This document shows positions 1-9,261 of a DNA stretch of 27,097 nt, one piece after another (positions within the stretch are counted from its first letter, which is position 1; each line of letters begins with the position of its first letter). Source of the DNA: Chlorokybus atmophyticus. Lineage: Eukaryota > Streptophyta > Chlorokybophyceae > Chlorokybales > Chlorokybaceae. The stretch is from assembly GCA_009103225.1 (NCBI GenBank), contig RHPI01002955.1, forward strand, positions 1-27,097, written 5' to 3'. The notes below the pieces were generated by a model. That model made no database searches. It worked only from the letters and a program-made list of their open reading frames with translations, and was not told the DNA's origin. The position numbers and the translations under genes are program-made.

Positions 1-118
1 GCCAGGGACGGAGGCTACCGCGCGCCAAGCACGCCTAGGGACAGGCCGCTGCTTGACGCGGGGGGAGGTGAATTGAACAATAAAAGGCCTTAAAACGGCC
101 GGGTCGCAGGGCCCCACC
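1..118. other. GC-rich left flank, unassigned
   Basis: This sequence lies left of the abrupt start of copia homology at 119. It is GC-rich and has no convincing reading frame. A G-run ending in ggggggagg (about 60-68) followed by tgaattgaac looks like a polypurine tract next to an LTR start, so the segment could be the 3' end of another LTR element. No second LTR copy is in the window to test that. Confidence 0.3.
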
Positions 119-2755
119 TTCGGGCATTTGGGCTACAGCAACCTCACACGCCTGGTTGCTGAAGACATGGTAAAGGACATCACTGTGAGCAAGGAAGATT
201 TTCAAGCGTCTTCAACTACGTTCTGTGAACCCTGTGTGTTGGCCAAACAGCATCGCATGCCGTTCCCATCATCTACTTCAAGTAGCAAGCATCCTTGCGA
301 GCTTGTGCACATGGACGTGTGCGGGCCTATGCGCATTGTGGCGAAAGGAGGGGTAAGGTACTTCGCGACTTTCCTTGACGACTACAGCAAGCTTTCCATC
401 GTCTTCCCTTTGATTCAAAAGTCAAAAGTCGCTGGAGCTGTGCACACAGTCATTTCATTGCTGGAGACCCAATCGGGCAAGAAGATGAAGGCAATGAGGA
501 GTGATTGAGGAGGGGAGTACATCAACGCCCAGCTCAAAGAGTTCTTCGCCAGCAAAGGCATACGCCATGAGACAACAGCACCATACACTCCGCAGCAGAA
601 TGGAGCAGCTGAACGTCTCAACCGAACGTTGTTGGAGCGTGTTCGAGCCATGCTCAATGACACCAAGTTGGAGGATAGTCTGTGGAAAGAAGCCGTTCTT
701 ACTGCCAATTACATTCGCAACCGCTCACCAGTCAGCTATGAGCAAAAGACTCCGTGGGAGCTCTTTTACGGTGAAGCGCCAGATGTGAGTGGCATGCGTG
801 TGTTCGGATGTGTGGCATATGCACTTGTGCCAAGTCAATTGCGACACAAGTTGGAGCCAGTCAGCAAGAAGGGCATTTTCGTTGGCTACGAACCAGGCTC
901 AAAGGCGTACAAGGTCCTACTGGAGGACACGCGCAAAGTTGTGGTGAGCAGAGAAGTCGTGTTCCACGAAGGCTCATCACAAGTTAAAGCTGAAGAAGGT
1001 TTCTACCCTCGAGATGAAGATGACAAAGCACAACCTGAAGAGCTTTCAAGCAGAGAAGAGGTTGAAGGCGAGGCATCAGTCATCAATAAAGAGCAGGGCT
1101 CAGCTGTATCAGACGAGAAGCAGAAGCAGCAGGAGCAAGCTCGACGCTACCCAGTGAGGGAGAGACAAGCACCTGACTTCTACAAGGCACACGTCGCCAG
1201 TGTGCACAATGAAGAGAGTGAAGAACCAAGCACCTACGAGGAGGCATTGCGAGCACTTGATGCAGAGCAATGGCAGCGAGCTATGGATGATGAGATTGCA
1301 TCGCTTCATGCCAACAACACTTGGGTGTTGGAGAAGGCCCCGCAAGGTGTGAAACCCATTCCAGTCAAGTGGGTGTTCAAGGTGAAGCGTGATGGTCAAG
1401 GCAACATTGAGCGCTACAAGGCAAGGTTGGTGGCAAAGGGATTCTTTCAGCAAGAAGGTGTGGATTTCAATGAAGTGTTTGCACCTGCAAGTAAGCATGC
1501 AACCTTCCGCACATTGATCGCCATGGTTGCTGCTGAAGACTTCGAGTGTCACCACCTTAATGTGAAGACTGCTTTCCTTTACGGTGAGATGGAGGAAGAG
1601 ATCTACACCAAGCAACCACCAGGCTGCGCAGAAGGGGAGCCAGGCATGGCTTGCAAGTTGATCAAGGCTTTGTATGGGCTGCGACAAGCACCACGCGTGT
1701 GGCACATTCGCCTCACGAAAGAGTTGGAGAAACTCGGCTACAAAGCATCCTCAGCGGATCCGGGGCTCTTCATTCACGAAGAAAAGAAGGTTTACTTGCT
1801 CGTGTATGTGGACGATATCATTGTCACGGCCAAGCGAGTTGAAGACCTGAAGGAGACAAAGAACGGACTACAGCAAGCATTCGCAGTGCGCGACCTTGGA
1901 GAGGTCAAGTTATTTCTTGGCATGGTGATAGAGCGTGACAGAGCAGCACGCACAATCAAGATCAGCCAAGAGCAGATGGTGAAACGACTTGTCACAAAGT
2001 TCGGACTCAATGAAGCAAAGACCAAGTCTACTCCATTGGCACTCGGCACCAACCTCGTCAAAGCGAAAGATGAGGAAGTACTCGACAAGGCTCAGTATCC
2101 CTATGGTGAGCTTGTTGGGAGTATGCTCTACCTAGCAGTGTGCACAAGACCCGACATCGCACATGCAGTTGGAGTGCTTGCGCGCTACATGTCTGCACCA
2201 AGCATGGAGCACTGGCGTGCAGCGAAGGGAGTATTGCGCTACGTGGCTGGAAGCGCAAGTGTTGGCATCAAGTTTGGTTGCGGAAGCACAGAGATGGAGG
2301 GCTATTGCGACGCAGACTTTGCAGGTGACCTCGATAGCAGGAGGTCCACCACGGCGTACGTCTTCAAGTTGAATGGAGGCGTGGTGAGCTGGAACAGTAG
2401 GCTGCAACCCACAACAGCTGCATCTACTTCGGAAGCGGAGTACATGGCAGCATCGGCTGCAGTGAAGGAGGCGTTATGGCTTCGCAAGCTGATGGCAGAT
2501 CTGGAGCACCCGATGGCGTGTATCACGATCAACTGCGACAACCAAGGCGCCATCAAGTTGCTGAAGCACCCCATTGCCTCGACAAGGACAAAGCACATTG
2601 ATGTCATGCATCACTTTGTGCGAGACAGAGTCACACGCAAGGAGGTTGAGTTCCAATATTGCAATACGGAAGACATGCTCGCGGACTTCATGACGAAGCC
2701 ACTGTCACCGCTGAAGTTCAAGGCATGTTGCAAGGGACTCGGCATATGTGCTTAG
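119..2755 (+). pseudogene. 5'-truncated Ty1/copia gag-pol fragment (integrase to RNase H)
   Basis: The fragment aligns without gaps to codons 416-1293 of the intact copia polyprotein downstream, at a constant offset of 4652 bp. It starts inside the pre-integrase zinc-binding region and keeps integrase, reverse transcriptase and RNase H up to the same TAG stop. Two disabling changes are visible. The CGA codon right after the second integrase catalytic Asp is TGA here (506-508). The first catalytic Asp of RT (LDVKTAF) is Asn here (codon 1559-1561). The RNase H motif keeps its Asp (CDADFAGD), unlike the other copy. In the 708 codons after the stop I count about 28 amino-acid differences from the second copy. 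Gag, protease and the 5' LTR are missing, and sequence before 119 is unrelated. This copy cannot make a working polyprotein. Confidence 0.93.
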
Positions 2756-2800
2756 GTGAAAGAAGACCAAGCGTTGGAGGCCAAGCTGCCCGCGTGGGAG

Positions 2801-3202
2801 TGTTGAAGATATTCCTACATCCGGTCAGCCTGCCCTGCATACAAGAGAGAAGAGAAGGGACCTCGATGGGAGGACCTCGAAGACTCCGGACATGAAGGTC
2901 CTGGCGCGGACTGCAGAGAAGGGTCCTAGGAGAATCGTCATATCTCCTAGGATACTCAGTCTTATAGGACGTGGCATAGCTTGTTACAAAGCTTATCAAG
3001 TTAGCTACGTGGCACATCTTACAGCGTAGGATATGGTTCAGTATATCGGACGCTGTTGCATGTAGACCAGCAGTGTGTACAAACTGTGTACTGACTGGCG
3101 GGTATATAACCCCGCGGTCTGTTGGTAATAAATCGGGAAGTGTGTTGCCTTCTCCTGTGTGTCATTGCTTGCCCTCTTCACTTGCATGCTTGCTTCTCAA
3201 CA
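2801..3202 (+). repeat. Copia LTR (shared, central)
   Basis: The LTR begins TGTTGAAG and ends CTCAACA. It is the 3' LTR of the truncated copy and the 5' LTR of the full copy. It holds a TATA box (3103-3109), an AATAAA polyadenylation-like signal (3127-3132) and a perfect inverted repeat (2924-2933 with 2943-2952). It matches 7453-7854 without indels. Confidence 0.93.
3103..3109 (+). promoter_or_regulatory. TATA box in copia LTR
   Basis: TATATAA lies about 100 bp before the LTR end in a GC-rich setting (cgggtatataacccc), where an LTR promoter is expected. The same motif is in the second LTR at 7755-7761. The call rests on motif and position only. Confidence 0.6.
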
Positions 3203-3215
3203 GGTTATGGGCCCA
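3203..3215 (+). other. Copia primer-binding site, half-tRNA(iMet) type
   Basis: GGTTATGGGCCCA follows the LTR terminus directly. It is complementary to the anticodon-loop region of eukaryotic initiator tRNA-Met (TGGGCCCATAACC), not to the tRNA 3' end. Drosophila copia and the yeast Ty5 group prime from such a cleaved half-tRNA. The match is seen directly; use as a primer site is inferred from position. Confidence 0.75.
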
Positions 3216-3525
3216 CACTACGCGTGAAGAGTGTGAGAAAGAGAAAGAAAGCGAAGTGAAGAAAAGTGACAAAGTGCATTGAAGTGAAGATCGAAGTCAC
3301 TCAAGACTGAAGAGTGAAGAGAAGACCGAAGTCACTCAAGACTGAAGGCGCTGAAGAGTGAAGTGAAGACCGAAGTCATTCAAGACCGAAGTCATTGAAG
3401 TCACTCAAGAGTGAAGTGTAGATTAAAGATACTGAAGTCAACAAAGTCACTCAAGTCACAACACGTGAAGATTATCAAAGCAAGTCTCAAGTGCTAACTG
3501 CAAGAAGAAAGCAGGCGCGGCAAAG
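3216..3525 (+). repeat. Copia 5' leader with degenerate purine-rich tandem repeats
   Basis: The untranslated leader between the primer-binding site and the gag start is made of reiterated short modules, mainly GAAGTCACTCAAGA, GAAGACCGAAGTCA and CTGAAGAGTGAAG, from about 3225 to 3470. No start codon in a sustained frame occurs before ATG 3526. Function is unknown; it may serve packaging, RNA structure or translation. Confidence 0.7.
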
Positions 3526-6500
3526 ATGGAGGCAAGCTACGATAAAGGGCTGATCACAAAGCTGGACACAAACAACTACAGCACTTGGTGCGTAGAGATG
3601 AAGGCACTACTTATCCACAAGAAGATGTGGAAGTATGTTGACCCGAAGGCATCTGCACCAAGAGCAGGAGAAGAAAGCATCTGGCTTGAACACTCAGTTG
3701 AAGCACATTCCTTGATGGTGCTTAACTGCAAGCCACATCACTTTCCCATGCTCACAGCATGTGAAGATGGCAGACAAGCTTGGGAGAAGCTTGCAGCCGT
3801 ATTTCAAGCCAAGAACAACGCCAGAAAGATACAATTACGCAAGCAGCTAAGCGCGCTTCATAAAGAGACGGCCGAGCCGGTCACAAAGTATGTTGCACGT
3901 GCGAGAGAGCTGTGGGCGGACCTCATCAACGTCGGCCACAAGATGGAAGAGACGGAGGTCGTATTGGCGATTGTTGCAGGACTGCCATTAGAGTACGAAG
4001 TTGTCGCTACTCTGCTCGAGACATCGTCATCGGAGCTAACCCTAGACGATGTGCTACCCAAGTTGCTCACTGTGGAGCAACGCGTCTCAAAGAAGGAAGA
4101 GCAAGCGGACTCTGTGGCCTTCTACACACGAGACAAATACAAGAAATTAAGCAACTATGAAGACAAGAACAAGGCGAAAGGCAGCAACTCAAAGTTCAAG
4201 AATCTCACATGCCACTATTGTGGTATTAAAGGACATATCTCAAAGGATTGTCGTAAGCGCCAACGAGAGCAATCTGAAGCAGGCACCAGTAGCAACGCTC
4301 AACGCAAAGAAAAGGGTGTTGCATTTACTGCCTCAAGGAAGTTTGATACAACTTCATGGGCAATTGACTCAGGCTGTGACCAGCATCTCACACCGCACAA
4401 GGAGGTGATGGAGAACTACAGGAAGATGTCAACCACAAGGAAGGTGGAAGGCTTTAGTGGTCACGAGTTGGAAGCAATAGGAGTTGGTGAAGTGAGGCTT
4501 CAATGCAAGATTGGTGATGGTGAGAGAGAGGTGGTACTGCGTGAAGTATTGCACGTACCTGGAGCTGCTGCAAGCTTGTTTTCTGTGAGAGTTGCTGAGC
4601 GCGTGGGAGCTGAGATAGTGATCCGGGAGGGACGCTGCTCCGTACGCATGGATGGGGTCGAGTACATGGTCGGCACCCAACGAGGAGGGCTCTACATTGT
4701 GGAGCAGACTCATGGCAGCAAGGCCATGATTGTGAAGGAGAAGGAGACGGCTGAGCTTTGGCATCGAAGGTTCGGGCATTTGGGCTACAGCAACCTCACA
4801 CGCCTGGTCGCTGAAGACATGGTGAAGGGCATTACTGGGAGCAAGGAAGATTTTCAAGCGTCTTCAACTACGCTCTGTGAACCCTGTGTGTTGGCCAAGC
4901 AGCATCGCATGCCGTTCTCATCATCTTCTTCAAGTAGCAAACATCCCTGCGAGCTTGTGCACATGGACGTTTGCGGGCCTATGCGCATTGTGGCGAAAGG
5001 AGGGGTAAGGTACTTTGCAACATTCCTCGACGACTACAGCAAGCTTTCCATCGTCTTCCCTTTGATTCAAAAGTCAGAAGTCGCTGGAGCTGTGCGTACA
5101 GTCATTGCATTGCTTGAGATTCAATCGGGCAAGAAGATGAAAGCAATGAGAAGTGATCGAGGAGGGGAGTACATCAACGCCCAGCTCAAAGAGTTCTTCG
5201 CCAGCAAAGGCATACGGCATGAGACAACAGCACCATACACTCCGCAGCAGAATGGAGCAGCTGAACGTCTCAACCGAACGTTGTTGGAGCGTGTTCGAGC
5301 CATGCTCAATGACACCAAGTTGGAGGACAGTCTGTGGAAAGAGGCCGTTCTCACTGCCAACTACATCCGCAACCGTTCACCGATAAGCTCTGAGCAAAAG
5401 ACTCCGTGGGAGCTCTTTTACGGTGAAGCGCCAGATGTGAGTGGCATGCGTGTGTTCGGATGTGTGGCATATGCACTTGTGCCAAGTCAATTGCGACACA
5501 AGTTGGAGCCGGTCAGCAAGAAGGGCATCTTCGTTGGCTACGAACCAGGCTCAAAGGCGTACAAGGTCCTACTGGAGGACACGCGCAAGATTGTGGTGAG
5601 CAGAGAAGTCGTGTTCCACGAAGGCTCATCACAAGTTGAAGCTGAAGAAGGTTTCTACCCTCAAGATGAAGATGACAAAGCACAACCTGAAGAGCTTTCA
5701 AGCAGAGAAGAGGTTGAAGGCGAGGCATCAGTCATCAATAAAGAGCAGGGCTCATCTGTAGCAGACGAGAAGCAGAAGCAGCAGGAGCAAGCTCGACGCT
5801 ACCCAGTAAGGGAAAGACAAGCACCTGACTTCTACAAGGCACACATCGCTAGTGTGCACAATGACGAGAGTGAAGAACCAAGCACCTACGAGGAGGCATT
5901 GCGAGCACCAGATGCAGAACAATGGCAGCGAGCTATGGATGATGAGATTGCATCACTCCATGCCAACAACACATGGGTGTTGGAGAAGCCCCCGCAAGGT
6001 GTGAAGCCCATTCCGGTCAAGTGGGTGTTCAAGGTGAAGCGTGATGGTCAAGGCAACATCGAGCGCTACAAGGCAAGGTTGGTGGCAAAGGGATTTTTGC
6101 AACAAGAAGGTGTGGATTTCAATGAAGTGTTTGCACCTGCAAGTAAGCATGCAACCTTCCGCACATTGATCGCCATGGTTGCTGCTGAAGACCTCGAGTG
6201 TCACCACCTTGATGTGAAGACTGCTTTCCTTTACGGAGAGCTGGAGGAAGAGATCTACACCAAGCAACCACCAGGCTACGCAGAAGGGGAGCCAGGCATG
6301 GCTTGCAAGTTGATCAAGGCTTTGTATGGGCTGCGACAAGCACCACGTGTGTGGCACATTCGCCTCACGAAAGAGTTGGAGAAACTCGGCTACAAAGCAT
6401 CCTCAGCGGATCCGGGGCTCTTCATCCATGAAGAGAAGAAGGTTTACTTGCTCGTGTATGTGGACGACATCATCGTCACGGCCAAGCAAGTTGAAGACCT

Positions 6501-7407
6501 GAAGCAAACGAAGCACGGATTGCAGCAAGCATTCGCAGTACGCGACCTTGGAGAGGTCAAGTTATTTCTTGGCATGGTGATAGAGCGTGACAGAGCAGCA
6601 CGCACAATCAAGATCAGCCAAGAGCAGATGGTGAAGCAACTTGTCACCAAGTTCGGACTCAACGAAGCAAAGACCAAGTCTACTCCATTGGCACTCGGCA
6701 CCAACCTCGTCAAAGCGAAAGATGAGGAAGTACTCGACAAGGCTCAGTATCCCTATGGTGAGCTTGTTGGGAGTATGCTCTACCTAGCAGTGTGCACAAG
6801 ACCCGACATCGCACATGCAGTTGGAGTGCTTGCGCGCTACATGTCTGCATCAAGCATGGAGCACTGGCGTGCAGCGAAGGGAGTATTGCGCTACGTGGCT
6901 GGAAGCGCAAGTGTTGGCATCGAGTTTGGTTGCGGGAGCACAGAGATGGAGGGCTATTGCTACGCGGACTTTGCAAGTGACCTCGATAGCAGGAGGTCCA
7001 CCACGGCGTACGTCTTCAAGTCGAATGGAGGCGTGGTGAGCTGGAACAGTAGGCTGCAACCCACAACAGCTGCATCTACTTCGGAAGCGGAGTACATGGC
7101 AGCATCGGCTGCAGTGAAGGAGGGGTTATGGCTTCGCAAGCTGATGGCAGATCCGGAGCACCCGATGGCGTGTATCACGATCAACTGCGACAACCAAGGC
7201 GCCATCAAGTTGCTGAAGCACCTCATTGCCTCGACAAGGACAAAGCACATTGATGTCATGCATCACTTTGTGCGAGACAGAGTCACACGTAAGGAGGTTG
7301 AGTTCCAATATTGCAATACGGAAGACATGCTCGCGGACTTCATGACGAAGCCACTGTCACCGCTGAAGTTCAAGGCATGTTGCAAGGGACTCGGCATATG
7401 TGCTTAG
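3526..7407 (+). CDS. Ty1/copia gag-pol polyprotein, 1293 aa
   Basis: This single frame encodes the whole retrotransposon polyprotein. Gag fills about residues 1-260 with a CX2CX4HX4C zinc knuckle (Cys229, Cys232, His237, Cys242). The aspartic protease has Asp-Ser-Gly at 281-283. The pre-integrase zinc-binding region runs from about WHRRFGH (412-418) to CEPC (451-454). The integrase DDE triad is Asp481, Asp544 and Glu580, with 35 residues between the last two. RT has LDVKTAF (Asp896) and YVDD (978-981). RNase H occupies the C-terminal part. The start follows the repeat leader and gives a normal Gag N-terminus. One oddity: the RNase H motif reads CYADFASD, so the Asp expected at residue 1146 is Tyr. 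That Asp is present in the truncated copy (CDADFAGD). By alignment with other copia RNases H this is probably the first catalytic Asp, so the frame is intact but the element may be dead. Confidence 0.95.
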   Translation: MEASYDKGLITKLDTNNYSTWCVEMKALLIHKKMWKYVDPKASAPRAGEESIWLEHSVEAHSLMVLNCKPHHFPMLTACEDGRQAWEKLAAVFQAKNNARKIQLRKQLSALHKETAEPVTKYVARARELWADLINVGHKMEETEVVLAIVAGLPLEYEVVATLLETSSSELTLDDVLPKLLTVEQRVSKKEEQADSVAFYTRDKYKKLSNYEDKNKAKGSNSKFKNLTCHYCGIKGHISKDCRKRQREQSEAGTSSNAQRKEKGVAFTASRKFDTTSWAIDSGCDQHLTPHKEVMENYRKMSTTRKVEGFSGHELEAIGVGEVRLQCKIGDGEREVVLREVLHVPGAAASLFSVRVAERVGAEIVIREGRCSVRMDGVEYMVGTQRGGLYIVEQTHGSKAMIVKEKETAELWHRRFGHLGYSNLTRLVAEDMVKGITGSKEDFQASSTTLCEPCVLAKQHRMPFSSSSSSSKHPCELVHMDVCGPMRIVAKGGVRYFATFLDDYSKLSIVFPLIQKSEVAGAVRTVIALLEIQSGKKMKAMRSDRGGEYINAQLKEFFASKGIRHETTAPYTPQQNGAAERLNRTLLERVRAMLNDTKLEDSLWKEAVLTANYIRNRSPISSEQKTPWELFYGEAPDVSGMRVFGCVAYALVPSQLRHKLEPVSKKGIFVGYEPGSKAYKVLLEDTRKIVVSREVVFHEGSSQVEAEEGFYPQDEDDKAQPEELSSREEVEGEASVINKEQGSSVADEKQKQQEQARRYPVRERQAPDFYKAHIASVHNDESEEPSTYEEALRAPDAEQWQRAMDDEIASLHANNTWVLEKPPQGVKPIPVKWVFKVKRDGQGNIERYKARLVAKGFLQQEGVDFNEVFAPASKHATFRTLIAMVAAEDLECHHLDVKTAFLYGELEEEIYTKQPPGYAEGEPGMACKLIKALYGLRQAPRVWHIRLTKELEKLGYKASSADPGLFIHEEKKVYLLVYVDDIIVTAKQVEDLKQTKHGLQQAFAVRDLGEVKLFLGMVIERDRAARTIKISQEQMVKQLVTKFGLNEAKTKSTPLALGTNLVKAKDEEVLDKAQYPYGELVGSMLYLAVCTRPDIAHAVGVLARYMSASSMEHWRAAKGVLRYVAGSASVGIEFGCGSTEMEGYCYADFASDLDSRRSTTAYVFKSNGGVVSWNSRLQPTTAASTSEAEYMAASAAVKEGLWLRKLMADPEHPMACITINCDNQGAIKLLKHLIASTRTKHIDVMHHFVRDRVTRKEVEFQYCNTEDMLADFMTKPLSPLKFKACCKGLGICA

Positions 7408-7452
7408 GTGGAAGAAGACCAAGCGTTGGAGGCCAAGCTGCCCGCGTGGGAG

Positions 7453-7854
7453 TGTTGAAGATATTCTTACATCCGGTCAGCCTGCCCTGCATACAAGAGA
7501 GAAGAGAAGGGTTTTCGATGGGAGGACCTCGAAGACTCCGGACATAAAGGTCCTGGCGCGGACTGCAGAGAAGGGTCCTAGGAGAATCGTCATATCTCCT
7601 AGGATACTCAGTCTTATAGGACGTGGCATAGCTTGTTACAAAGCTTATCAAGTTAGCTATGTGGCACATCTTACAGCGTAGGATATGGTTCAGTATATCG
7701 GACGATGTTGCATGTAGACCAGCAGTGTGTACAAACTGTGTACTGACTGGCGGGTATATAACCCCGCGGTCTGTTGGTCATAAATTGGGAAGTGTGTTGC
7801 CTTCTCCTGTGTGTCATTGCTTGCCCTCTTCACGTGCATGCTTGCTTCTCAACA
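7453..7854 (+). repeat. Copia LTR (3', distal)
   Basis: This LTR is collinear with 2801-3202 and ends TCAACA at 7854. It differs at about 10 positions, including a three-base change near 7512-7514 and loss of the AATAAA signal (now CATAAA). The right junction runs straight into a minus-strand host-type exon, which the insertion truncates. Confidence 0.93.
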
Positions 7855-8119
7855 AATTGCGCCAGCCAATGCCGCAAAGTGTCTTCAGCTTGCTTGGCAT
7901 CTGCAGCAGCATGATCGTCCTGCTCTGCATCTGAATTCTTCTGCTTGTTGCTGTCGCTTTCGTCCTTGTGCTCATTAGCAGGAAGCTCTGTAGCGGCTTC
8001 AGCATCCAAGTCCATGGTTGCAGCGTCAGCTGGGGAATCTGCCTTCTGCAGCTTATCGTGCAGCTCCTGCCACTGCTAATCGTTTGCCATGTCTTCCAGC
8101 GCCTTTGCGTAACCATCCA
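7855..8119 (-). pseudogene. Last preserved exon of the large pseudogene, acidic tail
   Basis: The acceptor TTTGCAG is at 8120-8126, and the join to the previous exon is phase 1 across an 80-bp intron (8120-8199). It encodes MDGYAKALEDMAND, then a TAG stop (8076-8078), then QWQELHDKLQKADSP and a long Asp/Glu/Lys/Ala-rich tail ending AEDTLRHWLAQF. The next codons come from the copia LTR. The stop is probably a CAG-to-TAG change. The acidic tail resembles a disordered C-terminus. Confidence 0.75.
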
Positions 8120-8199
8120 CTGCAAACAGATATGCGGGTGATACCCTCAATAACTGATCCTCAGCAATGCCCACACAGGTCACAACACTGGGCACTTAC

Positions 8200-8474
8200 T
8201 TTGCACAGCATTGGCCATTGACTTAGACACCCACTGCTTCACTTTCTTAAACTTGTCGGCACCCCCGGCTTCTTGCTCAGCATTGCCCTTAGTCAGCCAT
8301 TGGCTCAGCATTGCAAGGTGCCGAGCAGAGTTGTGTTTGGATCCTGTAAACATCTGATGCAATCTCGTTGGCAATGGCCGCATGCGTCTTGACTCGCGGA
8401 AGCGGTATAGGCGTCGCTGCGAGCTCTCCTGTAAGTGCCCTGTACTCGCCATCTAGTTCGTAGTTGTGCTATTC
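8200..8474 (-). pseudogene. Exon of the large pseudogene with stop and frameshift
   Basis: The acceptor is TTTGTAG and the donor is AAA|GTAAGT. It joins the upstream exon in phase 0 across 8475-8557. The second codon is TAG (8469-8471). Reading then runs through YELDGEYRALTGELAATPIP and KTHAAIANEIASDVY, shifts frame by one base near 8338-8355, and resumes as KHNSARHLAMLSQWLTKGN to the donor. Both halves look like real, compositionally similar protein. Function is unknown. Confidence 0.75.
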
Positions 8475-8557
8475 CTACAAAGGCAATACAGCGACATGAC
8501 AAATTAAATAGCTGAGATATGAGAGGATCATTAACTCAAAGCGGATAATTTACTTAC

Positions 8558-9170
8558 CAGTTTTTTGCAGGTTTTGCTCAATTGTCTGCAGTACACACTC
8601 AAAGCGTGGATACTGGTGGGATCAGGGTCTACAAGGAATCCGTTGTTCCCTCGCTTCAGGTCATTGGTCGCGAAGCCACCAGCACCAGATTCAAGGTCCA
8701 AGAACAACATCTCCCTAGTGTCCTTACGGTATGGCAAAAAATCAAGAGCAAGTCTTTGGGAGAATCGTTAAGCTTGGTTGACCAGTTTAGGGCCAAACTT
8801 CGCCATCTGAGCGGTTCAGTAATTTCGCATTATGTCACTCAGCAAAGCATTTCTGCGGTAAGCTATTGCCCAACCATCGAGCAGAATTCCTAGCGGATCC
8901 CGACCCTCATCAACTTAGATCAGCTTCATCTTGGCATCAACCCCGCTCTTGGAATTTGGATGAGAGGCAAGGTGTTCTCTTAATTGCGGAATGGTAGGTT
9001 GACTGTCGTGATAGTTGCGAAGGCTGAACTTGCGTGGCAAAACGTAAATATGCCGGGTACCGACGTTGCTCATTCGGGTTCACACGCTGTAATAGAAGCG
9101 CTCAAGGTTTGCGTGGTGCAAGCCAATGTTGTTGTCTCCGTCCTTGAAGCAGGCCACTACTACATTAGCA
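8558..9170 (-). pseudogene. Long exon of the large pseudogene with four in-frame stops
   Basis: One reading frame stays protein-like for about 610 bp despite TGA (9080-9082), TAA (8915-8917), TGA (8816-8818) and TAA (8768-8770). It reads through NVVVACFKDGDNNIGLHH, RHIYVLPRKFSLRNYHDSQP, DPLGILLDGWAIAYRRNALL, DFLPYRKDTREMLFLDLES and DPTSIHALSVYCRQLSKTCK, and ends at donor CTG|GTAAGT. The acceptor is CCTGTAG. Two stops are consistent with C-to-T decay. The alternating hydrophobic pattern suggests a folded enzyme-like domain, but I cannot name it. Confidence 0.75.
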
Positions 9171-9261
9171 CTACAGGCCCGAGATGTAAAGTACGTGGGA
9201 CAAGCTAATTGCTCTGCAAAGACAACGCAGTAGACTCAATTGCTACATCGGGTTAATGGAC

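Larger units (their letters stand above)
2801..7854 (+). mobile_element. Full-length Ty1/copia LTR retrotransposon, tandem copy 2
   Basis: The element has two 402-bp LTRs (2801-3202 and 7453-7854) with TG...CA ends, a primer-binding site directly after the 5' LTR, a repeat-rich leader and one 1293-codon gag-pol frame in the order Gag, protease, integrase, RT, RNase H. Integrase before RT defines Ty1/copia. Its 5' LTR is also the 3' LTR of the truncated copy at 119-2800, so the two form a head-to-tail tandem sharing an LTR. The LTRs differ at 10 of 402 positions by my count, about 2.5%. No target duplication can be shown because the left end of the tandem is truncated. Confidence 0.93.

Noticed and set aside
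76-102. aggccttaaaacggcc near the left end resembles the reverse complement of the gypsy LTR start (ggccgttttaggcc)
   Set aside because: The similarity covers only about 20 bp with gaps and does not extend. Self-complementary GGCC motifs make this easy by chance.
1109-1705. 198-codon open frame on the minus strand within the copia fragment
   Set aside because: It is antisense to the reverse transcriptase region, its counterpart in the second copy is shorter, and it has no motif or start context. It is a shadow of the coding strand.
8984-9208. Plus-strand 74-codon frame
   Set aside because: It lies opposite the long minus-strand exon 8558-9170, whose protein-like frame and splice signals are stronger.
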